Assembly: GCA_002803225.1 (NCBI GenBank)
Contig: NXFV01000833.1
Coordinates: 1 to 46,099 of the forward strand
Reading direction: 5' to 3'
DNA from: Gamarada debralockiae
Lineage: Eukaryota > Ascomycota > Leotiomycetes > Helotiales > Hyphodiscaceae
Length of the DNA: 46,099 nucleotides
Position 1 is the stretch's first letter, and each line of letters opens with the position of its first letter. Under the pieces are notes generated by a model, which worked only from the letters and a program-made list of their open reading frames with translations, searched no databases and was not told the DNA's origin. The translations under genes and the position numbers were made by a program. This document shows, in pieces, positions 23,715 through 32,482 of this stretch.

Positions 23715-25440
23715 GACCATATTGCAAGACGCCGACTTCTGTTGCCGGAGTTGGAAACTGGCCTTCGAGCGCTGCTTATGAGACCGATTATCAGGAAAAT
23801 CGATAGGAAAGACATATTTGTAGTGGAAGGATTCACTAGGACTCATTTTGGGAGAAAATTGGTGTTTGTTGCTGAGGACGGATGCCCAGCATCAAGCGTG
23901 ATTCGCAGAAGACCTCCTTTGGCCTCATATGATGGTGAGGCTACCTACGAGCTCGCATGCCAATGGATCAAGGAGTGCATCGAGGAGCATCTGCAATCTT
24001 CTAAGCAGCTTCAGACTCCTCTCCAAAGGAGAGTGGTCGATGTTGGATCTGATATTCAGGAGCCTTCGCTTTACGTATCACCTATTGGGGCTCGAGGCGT
24101 TTACGCCGCACTCATTTATTGTTAGGTTCCAGGAAATAGCCGGTAATGCTGATCAGATCGAGACTGGAGTCGAATCCTACGTTTTTCCACTGACTGGGGC
24201 TACCGCCGATACTTCGAGACGGAATCTTGACATGCCGCCACCTGGGCTTTCAATACGCCTGGATCGACGCACTTTGCATCGTGCAAGATTCAATCGATGC
24301 CGAGGATTGGAAGAAAGAAGCTGCTAACAGGCCAACATATATGGCAATGCAGCTCCAACAATTGCCGCCTCTGCCGCGACACTAACCGGCGATGGCATTC
24401 TCTCCATTGCCATTCCTCTAACGGACCTCACATGTGCCCTACCTTATAGGAGCCCCAACAGTGAAATGGGAGCTGTATACGTGGTCCCGTACAACATCAA
24501 TCGTTCATTCCTTCTTTCCGATGACGCCAAGGAGCCTCTCGAACTACGTGGCCGGACCCTGCAAGAGAAACTGCTATTGCCCGGATCCTGAAATTTGAGA
24601 GCAAACATATGTCATAGGATGGTCTGCCGCAGACTATAAATTCCAATAGACCCCTACCAAACCTCACGGCCTCTGGCGGTACCTCGAGGGGAACGGGAGC
24701 AAGATCAGATCGGTAACACATTGTCGAGGATTCCACAGGTCGAAGCTTGACTTGTAATTCTGACAAGTTGCCGGTTGGTCTGGATATGCAAATTATCACC
24801 ATTCCAAGGCTTCAGATACTTACCTGGCTGGTCTATTGAAGGGGGATATACTTGCGCAGCTACTGTGGTGGGTTGATAGCCGGGAAACTCGCGATTCGTC
24901 TAGAGACAAAGTGTACCGCGCCCCATAGTGGTCCTGGTAGGTCTTTCTCCAAGCCCAATGTCGAAATTCTCTCGGATCACTACTCTCTAAATGTCAAGCT
25001 GCTTTCACATTCTACAATTATGACCTCGCAACAGATACCTTCGGCCTAGTTGACCATAATCGGCGAAGCTATCACAAGCTCCGAGGCCCGGTGCTGAGTA
25101 GGGAGCAAGGGAATGCGTATTATTGATTTACAACAGATGAGGGAGGTAATCGCTATGTTTCTGTCAGTGACTCGGAAGCCAAACATCCGGATGGGAAACT
25201 TGCAGGAGACGATGACTCTTTCGGCCAAACGACTTATAGCCGTACTGATGCGACAGAGGCTGAGCACTCGGACTCGATTGGAAGTATCTATCCAGATGAG
25301 TGGGCGCCGGTTGATCGAAATGCTGAACAAAAGGGTTCTTTGTCCATCTTGAGGATTACGGCGAAATTACGGACTTCTTCTGCTCCCTGTTTGGATTGAG
25401 GAATTTGGCCATGATTTGAGCGAATTGGGCTTTTGAGATA
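23715..25440 (+). pseudogene. Heterokaryon-incompatibility (HET) domain protein, disrupted
   Basis: HET proteins trigger cell death after fusion of unlike mycelia. Recognisable pieces occur in order but in shifting frames: YELACQWIKECIEEH, RVVDVGSDIQEPSLYVSP, GVYAALIYC followed by TAG where YAALSYCWG is expected (23930-24125), then LGFQYAWIDALCIVQDS (about 24244-24312). A frame change leads to NIYGNAAPTIAASAATL, the tail element RGRTLQEKLL, another frame change, ILKFESKHMS, then YLAGLLKGDILAQLLWWVDS (about 24820-24885), VYRAP-stop-WSW, HKLRGPVLSREQG and SIYPDEWAPV...LSILRIT near 25290-25360. Several stops fit RIP-type transitions (for example TGG to TAG). At least three frameshifts and multiple stops make it non-functional. 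The 5' end is missing or was displaced by the adjacent LTR. Confidence 0.85.
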
Positions 25441-25849
25441 CGCGGTGGTTCTTTGAAGATATTCAATTACTATAGTGGTGATAATATGAGGCTGGGTGGA
25501 TGGCAAGCCTTAGACTCTCTCGACCCTGAAAATGACCGGAGGATAATACAGACCCCACAATTTACTCCGCCTTGATGCGTGCAGGAAGCCTGCAGGTTAG
25601 CATAGGCAGACATTGACTCTGCAAATGCCCGGAAATTGATCTTCATAGAAAGTTGTTGGAGTCGTTTACATTATGCCTGCTGTAGCAGCCAGCCACTGAT
25701 GCGCAAGCCAGTATTTACTTCCTCACGGCCTTCACGATTTGATTTCGCTGCCCATCTTCTATTTCTTCAACGTCTGCTCTTCTTTCGCGACTGAATGTTA
25801 TCCCCATCTATCCTGCCCATCGTAATCCAGACCCACTGAGTTAAGGCCC
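25441..25849. other. Spacer between two pseudogenes
   Basis: I see no gene, repeat or RNA. CT-rich segments near 25735-25800 could be the old promoter/5' UTR of the following NLR relic. Confidence 0.5.
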
Positions 25850-26560
25850 TTGCTACCGGTCCCGTCGTCGCTTTTCCCTTTTCAGGCCGCTGTATCAAGA
25901 GCGGTTTTAAAATCCTTCAACCTTCTTCGCCGAAATGGGTGGCCCCTTTCTATTGCCAGTAGTATTACTGGTTTAGTCGCAATAGCAGATACGATCTTCT
26001 CCCGCGCCTACCATTACTCCAGACTTGTCAAAAGTGCAGAGAAAGACGTTGAAGAACTAGCAACTGAGATCTGATCGCTTTCTGGGCTGCTGCATGGCCC
26101 TGCCCTGGTTCTAAATGAGCTCGAAGAAGAAACATTGGAGCGGAATTTTCGACTTCATCATGTCAACTCCTGCTGCGCTACCCCGACGAAAATTGAAAAG
26201 AAGTTTGATAGCCACGATTTTGGTACTAACAAGGGGATACTCGAGAAGACCTTGCAAAGCCTCAAATGGCCGTTCTCTGTGGAAGAGATAAGGAGCTGAT
26301 CGCTGAGATTGGGCGGCATAAGGCCACCATCAATGTTGCGGTATCCGCTGATAGTTTGACGACGATGCTCAAAGCCTTGTCGCGCTAATACAAGATGGCA
26401 GAGGATACGCGAGAGATGAGGAGTGAGCTGAAGTGAGGTGGGCTTTGGAGACATTCAATGCTAAGGTTGAGCACCGTACAGCAACTGGTCACCATAGCGC
26501 TATCTGCTGCGGGTGGACAACGATAGAAAAGATTTCATCACCAAAATAAGCTAGCTCTGA
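25850..26560 (+). pseudogene. N-terminal part of a STAND/NLR (NACHT-type) protein, disrupted
   Basis: Reads PLSIASSITGLVAIADTIFS, RAYHYSRLVKSAEKDVEELA, then TEI followed by TGA where Arg (CGA) is expected. It continues SLSGLLHGPALVLNELEEE, FRLHHVNSCCA, ILEKTLQSLKWPFSVEE, frameshifts to KELIAEIGRHKATINVAVSA, then DSLTTMLKALSR followed by TAA (CAA expected), YKMAEDTREMRSELK and a degraded ETFNAKVEHRTA. This is the standard N-terminal helical domain of fungal NACHT-ankyrin/TPR immune-like receptors. The nearest ATG (25935) is one base out of frame. Stops at former CGA/CAA codons fit RIP. The nucleotide-binding domain is not adjacent; the sequence runs into a MITE. A possible continuation lies at 32483. 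Confidence 0.8.
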
Positions 26561-26656
26561 TATTTGAGAGTTCAGGGGTGAGCTGAAGTCGACATTCGCA
26601 CCGCAGTCACGCATTGCCCTTGGGAAACAGCGTCGAGAAATTTTGGGATTTTCTGG

Positions 26657-27062
26657 TACCGTATTAATTGCTTTATAAGCGCTGCGCTTAAAATAGAGCT
26701 CGTGCTTTTACGAGTATTAGAACCATTGCTTATAGAGGGGATATGTGCTTATACTGGATTTTCGGGCCAGGCCACTGACTAGGCTGTGACTTGTTAAATC
26801 TGGGCCATTTACTATTGTAAATGGTCTATGAAATATATAAAGCTCTACTTTCGAATACCGACCAAAAACAATTCTTTTTGTGAGAGAATTCTGCACTGGA
26901 AAGGGTGTAATATAGGAGGTTTTGGCTGTTGATGCGGGCAAAATCTGGTCCCCACTATGTGCTTATAAATCTTGCGGTCCATTTCAGCCCATTAGAGCCA
27001 TTATTTATAAGTAGGTTTTGCTTACAGAGAGATATGCTCTTATAAAAACAATTAATAGGGTA
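26657..27062. mobile_element. Mariner-type MITE with terminal inverted repeats
   Basis: The left end TACCGTATTAATTG followed by CTTTATAAGCGC mirrors the right end, which in reverse complement reads TACCCTATTAATTG then TTTTTATAAGAGC: about 25 bp of inverted repeat with three mismatches and a one-base gap. If the outer TA is the target duplication, the element is 26659-27060 (402 bp), as for Tc1/mariner/Fot1-type elements. It is AT-rich, codes for nothing, and carries many GCTTATA/TATAAGC subterminal motifs, including a perfect 15-bp palindrome TAAGCGCTGCGCTTA and two copies of TATGTGCTTATA. Confidence 0.75.
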
Positions 27063-27658
27063 ATCATGCACAACTCTTCCGAATTTTCAACTCAGACCAG
27101 TTAGTCAGCTCGCCTCCTTCACCTCGCCTAATTCTAGCCTCAGGCAGGGAGTCTCTGCAGCCTAACCAGTCCCGGAGCATTAACCCCTGCTCATTCACGT
27201 TTTTCATCTCCTAATGCCATAACCAATTATATTTTTTATGTAGGCTTCTATATTCACTAGAAGTCAAGTTGTCAAAATCATGTGTAGCTCTATCTGAGTA
27301 GCGGAATTTGCTTGATTAAATTACGACTTTCATGTGATTTGGAACCCCGGGCTCAGCTTCAGCTCAGCCTCTCCTAAGCGGGTGCACGTGCCTTCGTCTA
27401 CAGTACAACAAACATCCTTCCGTCGGAAAACTTATCATTTCAGGACAGAAGGTTCACATTTCTATCCCATTTCAAAGGATTTGGCACTCTTTCAGAGCAT
27501 TGGCCTATACTGGAGCTTACTCGTAGTATCGGAGACTGACAACCTATTTGCTACGAAATATTTTACGTAGTAAGCCTCGTAGACTGCAGCACTCCAAGTC
27601 TCCGAATTCCTCACCACGCTGCCGCTAATACTGATTATCCGCACTCTAGAGGCACGAT
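27063..27658. other. Spacer and probable promoter of the regulator gene
   Basis: No supported gene. The 78-codon frame at 27334-27570 has no family features. Confidence 0.5.
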
Positions 27659-29207
27659 ATGAGTTTCCAATTTGTAGAGAATGGCAAAATTGATGGAGCC
27701 GCCCGCAAGCTCATACGCAGCCATGTTATGAAAGGGAAGAACGTCGGCAAGGTGCGGACGCGACCGATACGAAAGGGGGAGGGTGAAGTATATTGTTCCC
27801 GTGAAAGCTACGCGGCCGATCTTATGATACTGACCTTTTGCAAGAGCACTGATAACGGCGAGACAAAGGTCATTCCAGTACCTAGGATGGTTGGGAATAG
27901 CTTCTCTCCTTTCACATTCCCGTGTCAAATGCAACCCTACATGAGAGGTCTGATAGATCAGTGTAAGGATAAGGCATCTGTCTCCACACCTATTTATCTT
28001 TGCTGATTCCATTCAGTCGGGTTCATCAGTGGTCAGGCAGTGTACCCCAGGGAGTTCTGTCTTCCGATAAATGCCACGGGATCAGTATGGTTTCAGTACC
28101 TACTGAGCGACGAAGCTTGTGAGCCATACGAACCCAAAAATGTCTCCTGCTGATATTACAACAGTTTTTCATAGCGTGCTAGCAATGTCCGAGGTGTGTG
28201 TGGATTCTCTGTTAGGCAGAAATGATACCTCGCCACGAGCACTCCAGCATCTATCGAGTACCTATCGGTGTATCAAACAAAATCTGGAGAAGCGTGGAAC
28301 ACCATCCGATTCAACAATAGCCGCTGTCATGTCTATGGCGATCCACGAAGATCTCAGAGGTCAACCTGGTAGGAGCAAAGTACATGTAGATGCCCTTCAG
28401 CGAATGGTCGAGCTTCGTGGCGGAATCGCCCAGTTTAGAAACAATCGACTGCTCTTACAGAAGATTTGCCGGTAGGAGTTTGGAGTCTAATCCATCCATC
28501 TTGGAGACAGCTGACGAAGTGGGCGCAGGGCTGACATTCAGTACGCACTTCATGATGGTTCTCATCCTCGCTTCAATCGAGACGAGTTCCCACGCGGAAT
28601 GATTCAGTCTATGTTTGGCAAATCAGTCCCTCAAGAGGAGCTTTTCAGCGTAGCAAATGATGCACAGGTCTATGATCCTGAATTACGAGATGTCCTCGTG
28701 GACTTGATGAGTGTCTCCTGCTTTTTCAACGATGACCGTGTCTTCGTTAGATTGGACCCTTACACATATCAAGAGATTCTGATATCTGTGTGTTACCGGC
28801 TTCTACATCGCCATCCGCTGGTTGGTGACCGTTCCGAGAACGACAACGAGAATGCATGTTATCTTGGCCTACTAGCATTGGTGACTACGTTACTTTTTCA
28901 ATATGGTCGCTCTCGGCGACTCCCATACGATTTACTGGCAGAAAAACTTCGTAACGCCATTGAGAGCGCGTTAAGCAATAAGTTGGTGGAAGAAACGACA
29001 TTTCTTTGGCTCCTCTTCACTGGCGGAATATCTGTATTTGACGCCACTGATCGGGCGTGGCTCATTCCTCGGATCAAGACACTTCTATTTGCACTCAATA
29101 TAGACAGCTGGCCAACTGCGCGCGACAAAATCAAAACCCTTCCCTGGATCAATGCAGCTCACGATAAGCCAGGGAAAGAGCTGTGGCAAGCCATAGTTTG
29201 GGAATGA
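27659..29207 (+). CDS. Fungal-specific transcription factor-like protein (Fungal_trans_2/DUF3468 type)
   Basis: Exons 27659-27962, 28017-28118, 28165-28471 and 28529-29207 give 463 aa with no stop or frameshift. Introns (54, 46 and 57 nt) each have GT-AG ends and a CTGAY-like branch. The N-terminus MSFQFVENGKIDGAARKLIR followed by SHVMKGKNVGKVR is the hallmark of a large Pezizomycotina family. It continues MQPYMRGLIDQFGF, VYPREFCLPINATGS, WFQYLLSDEAFFHSVLAMSE, HVDALQRMVELRGGI and RADIQYALHDGSHPRF. The helical domain corresponds to the regulatory part of Zn-cluster factors, but no CxxCxxxxxxCxxC zinc cluster is visible, as is common for this subgroup. Nuclear regulation is inferred. A further possible in-frame intron (27788-27844) would shorten the protein to 444 aa. 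It is convergent with the SDR gene. It is one of only two intact genes in the 23.5-34 kb block. Confidence 0.85.
27788..27844 (+). other. Possible in-frame 57-nt intron in the regulator gene
   Basis: Starts GTATAT, contains ATACTGACC and ends TTGCAAG. Length is a multiple of three with no stop. The 19 residues it would encode (VYCSRESYAADLMILTFCK) interrupt a basic/polar linker with an out-of-character hydrophobic run, which favours splicing. The AAG acceptor is weak but occurs elsewhere in this window. Confidence 0.45.
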
Positions 29208-29427
29208 CCTCATTATTGTGCGAATATCAGATCTACCTACTCAAACAAACCTTACGAATGAAGACGGATTCTAGATGCATCCAGGTTGGATAGCATTCAG
29301 TCTCTTTGAGAGACTACCCCAGACGCATCTCTGCATTTTGCTTCCAGCATCATCGGTTACCCACGGCGCGACCCGATAACTGTTCACCAACGTTAGCACT
29401 CGATACGTGGATGTGGCGGAAGGGCTC

Positions 29428-30352
29428 TTACTCTCTGATCTCACATTCAGACACGAATTTGCCGTGGCTCTCCTTCCCTGCTACGGCTGCGTGTAAGAGC
29501 GTTCTACTCCCTTGCTCCGCCGTCCTGCCCAACAGAAGACGCATAATGGCGATCGTAAGCCAGCCGACAAAGCCCACATGGCGACTCAACTCAGTAACGC
29601 ACAGTCCGGGATTCAAGTAGTTAACGGTTACGCCAGTCTCAGAAGTGGGTCGCATCGAGGCCAGTTGTCGTACAGCGTACAGCTGGATCAGCTTGGAAGT
29701 CTGATATCTTCGGTCACGGTCAGCTTGTACGTCTGGTTTGCCCGGGCATCCGAAGGAGAAATTACCTTTTACGGTTGATCCCATGGTTCAATCCCTCAAG
29801 TATATCTCCATCTATCTTCTCGAGCTCCCCCTTCGCGTCGAACGCTACGCCACTGCCTACCACTACCAAGTGTGGTGAGATACCGAACTTCTTTCCACTC
29901 TCCTGCAGTTTTGGCAACACCAAAACAGCTAGCAACATCGTGCTGACATCATTCACCGTCAATGTCGTTTCCAACCCTTCAGCAGTCGACCACTTATCCA
30001 ATGCCACACCCGCATTTTCTATGATCGCATCAACTCGGTCCAATCCCTGAACCTTCTTGGCGAACTCTTTGACGGAATCGTGTGAAGTGAGATCAAGATA
30101 CCATACTTCTGCGACGCCCTTGCGACCTGTCTCCGCCTCGATCTTGGCCTTTGCTTCCTCGCCTTTCCTAAGCGTGCGGACACCGAGAATGACCCTCTTG
30201 GAAGAAAGTCGTACCAAGTGTTTCGCGCACTCGAATCCAAGCCCCGTGTTGGCTCCCGTGACGATATATGTAGCCCCTTGGCAGTCTTGAGGCGTCAGTA
30301 CCATAGGAATGTGCTTGCGCTGGTCTTTGACAAATTCTATAAAGTTGGGCAT
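29428..30352 (-). CDS. Short-chain dehydrogenase/reductase (retinol-dehydrogenase-like)
   Basis: NAD(P)-dependent oxidoreductase of the classical SDR fold, 291 aa, from exons 29773-30352 and 29428-29723 (intron 29724-29772, 49 nt, acceptor AAG). The cofactor motif TGANTGLG is at 32-39, the NAG motif follows in IIENAGVA, catalytic Ser167 is in VVVGSGVAF, and the active-site Tyr200 and Lys204 are in RRYQTSKL. The intron boundary is fixed by the need to keep the YxxxK frame (AAC C / CT GAC). No signal peptide; probably cytosolic. The substrate cannot be told from sequence. Its tail faces the transcription-factor gene, and a flavin monooxygenase relic lies about 1 kb upstream of its start, so it could be a survivor of a small metabolic cluster. 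Confidence 0.9.
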
Positions 30353-31171
30353 TGTGATTGCGATGAATAGTAGGTATGTAGATATAAAATGCTTTATTAT
30401 TGATATGTTATTGTCGGAGGGAGAATCGATGAAGTGTACCGGCAGTAGATGATGAGTTTCTTTGTGAGTTGAGAAGTTTTCCGAATTGTTCGCGGATCGT
30501 CAGAGGCACTTTTATACAACTGGACCCATGGAGGGGGGAAAACACTGTTCAATAAATTCGGCTTTAATACTTATAACCCCATTAACTCCACTCAAAATTC
30601 CTCTCATTATCATCGCGGTCAAGGGAGATAAAAAGACTGTTAATTGCAAACCGTTTTTGCACAAATGTCAATATCTCCCCTGTTCTGATTGGTTTGTGCT
30701 CCCCACAACCGTGCGTCGCGGACCCACTCATATTGTTTTCTGTTTTAGGATTAGCTTTAGCTTGCCTCTTACTTACGTCACTGTGCTTTGACGACGGCCA
30801 GCATTTTTACCCCCAGTCAAAGGCATGTCGTCTGCCACTCGGAGGCCTGAGGCGAAAGTCCTTAATCCTGCGCGATGTTTTTTTTTTTTTACTTAAGCAA
30901 AGTTATTTCAAAATCTTATTTTATTTAATAAATTTCTTATAATTCTATACTTTTATTTATATATAGTATAATATATATTTATGCATGCGAATAATAGAGT
31001 AGAGTACATGGGCTGAGAGGTGATTTCGATGATCCTAATACCACTGTCAAAGAGTCAAAAATTAAACGTCTTGAAATATTTAGTTATCTGCACTCTATAT
31101 GTAGCAGATAAGAGCCACCTCAACATCAATACGGTTTTCTATATAAATACCGTAATCTACCCTCAAATCAA
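30353..31171. other. SDR promoter and AT-rich spacer
   Basis: No gene. A T14 run near 30880 is followed by about 110 bp of strongly AT-rich sequence (30890-31000). A small inverted pair TACGGT/ACCGTA sits near 31130-31150. It could be eroded repeat DNA, but no element ends are visible. Confidence 0.5.
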
Positions 31172-31172
31172 T

Positions 31173-31255
31173 TCTCATAATGACTCCTCAATCTCATAAT
31201 GACTCCTCAATCTCATAATGACTCCTCAATCTCATAATGACTCCTCAATCTCATA
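31173..31255. repeat. 19-bp tandem repeat, about 4.3 copies
   Basis: The unit TCTCATAATGACTCCTCAA is repeated exactly, so ATG recurs at 31180, 31199, 31218 and 31237, each in a new frame. The copies are identical, suggesting recent expansion. It lies just past the 3' end of the minus-strand monooxygenase relic. Confidence 0.95.
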
Positions 31256-31362
31256 CTAGAGCTTCAAATACAGTGCTTTATATCACCCTCACACGCAACC
31301 CCCCTGCTAGTCCACCCATTACCAAACCACACAAATCGATTCCCGATCCCGCTCTTATATGT

Positions 31363-32466
31363 CTACTCCCAATCCTCCCACCTTGGCTCCCCCTTACGAA
31401 ATTCAAGTGTGGTGCGCTTCTGGGCCAGTAGCTGTGAACCTGGCCTCTTGGCCGCCAGCCATTCGCCCGCGATGTGTAATTCTCCGAGAAGATATTCCGG
31501 GCGAAGGCGTCGCTGTATTCAACAAAGTCGGCTGTGCAGCCTTGGAGGGCAGGAAGGATTTGATGCCTTGTCGGGAGACTTTGAGTAGGAGTTTTGCCAC
31601 GTATGTCACCTGTGTCTCGACCCGGTATGGAATGGTACCGCTGTTGCCTGTGGCATTGGGATCTTGGATGAAGAGGAACTGGTAAAGAATGGAATGCCTA
31701 TACGAGATAGGTGTATGGACTAGGGGTCCGGGCAGTACGGAGGGCTTTCCCGTTGGTTGTGAATGGGAATGGGGAAATTACGTCGGAGTTGGCACCCGTC
31801 GAGCAGATACTCGTGTCAACTTTTCACTCCGCCCCATCAAGCAGTTACAATTTCGTCTTTGGTGAATTTTTGAATTGGCGTACGAATGAAGCTGACGTTG
31901 CATTCGATACGGACTTCCAGATAACCAGTGTGGCACGAAAAAATCAACCTAATCAATATGATCTGATCTGATTTGAGTTGATTTTGATTAGGTTTTTACT
32001 TGTGAAAGTTGATTAGGTTTGATTTGAATATAGAGTATGAATCAAAGATAATTGATATATTTTACGTAAATAATTTATTGTAATTAGATTAGATTAGATT
32101 AGATTAGATTTTGATTTAAGTTTATATTACTTGATTTGATTTGAGTAAGAGTCAATAATCTAATCAAATCAAATCAGATGCCACACTGCAGATCACCGGG
32201 GTTAGGGGTAAGTCGACGACAGTTGGGAGAGGCATCTGGGACTGTGTCGTCTGGCCGCACAGGTTTCTTCTTTAGTCGTTCCGCGATGAGCTTGACAAAT
32301 TCATCCCGTAGAGCTTTGTTCTCTTCGGAACCTTCGAATGGAGTCGCAAAACGATAGTAGAACTTGCTCTTCCAATTTCTTACAAATTCATGGTTACGTC
32401 GGGCCTTAAGAGAGCCAAAACGAGCCCATTTGGGTGCTAAATGGCCTCTCAATGCCTGCTTAGGCT
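31363..32466 (-). pseudogene. Flavin-containing (Baeyer-Villiger-type) monooxygenase, C-terminal part, split by a MITE
   Basis: Minus-strand relic. Upstream of the MITE it reads GHLAPKWARFGSLKARRNHE, FYYRFATPFEGSEENKAL, KLIAERLKKKPV and CRRLTPNPG, the signature before GYLE in fungal FAD monooxygenases. The frame resumes on the other side of the MITE as GYLEVRIECNVSFIRTPIQK, then KFTKDEIVTA and a stop, then a frame reading VDTSICSTGANSDV, YVAKLLLKVSRQGIKS, a frameshift to ADFVEYSDAFARNIFSENYT and GWRPRGQV, and another shift in a G-run before EPRWEDWE and TAG at 31365-31363. The N-terminal FAD domain is absent: the relic stops at about 32466. Such enzymes insert oxygen into ketones or hydroxylate substrates, often in secondary metabolism. 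The plus-strand open frames at 31237-31685 are antisense to it. Confidence 0.85.
31926..32188. mobile_element. hAT-type MITE inserted in the monooxygenase relic
   Basis: A 263-bp AT-rich, non-coding element with perfect 10-bp terminal inverted repeats CAGTGTGGCA/TGCCACACTG, extended by imperfect pairing (TCTGATTTGATTTG-like inside both ends). It is flanked by an 8-bp target duplication CAGATAAC / CAGATCAC (7 of 8 identical). The CAGTG end and 8-bp duplication are hAT-superfamily features. The interior has GATTA repeats (about 32080-32110). Removing it with one duplication copy rejoins the host frame exactly at the Tyr codon of PGYLE. Confidence 0.9.
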
Positions 32467-32482
32467 GACTATATTGGAAAGA

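Noticed and set aside
27635..28012. 125-codon minus-strand frame
   Set aside because: It lies opposite exon 1 of the regulator gene, whose N-terminal signature is unmistakable.
31173..31255. CRISPR-like array
   Set aside because: The 19-bp units are directly contiguous with no spacers, and the genome is eukaryotic.
31237..31971. Plus-strand open frames of 64-108 codons as a possible novel gene
   Set aside because: The minus strand carries clear monooxygenase sequence over the same interval, so these are antisense.
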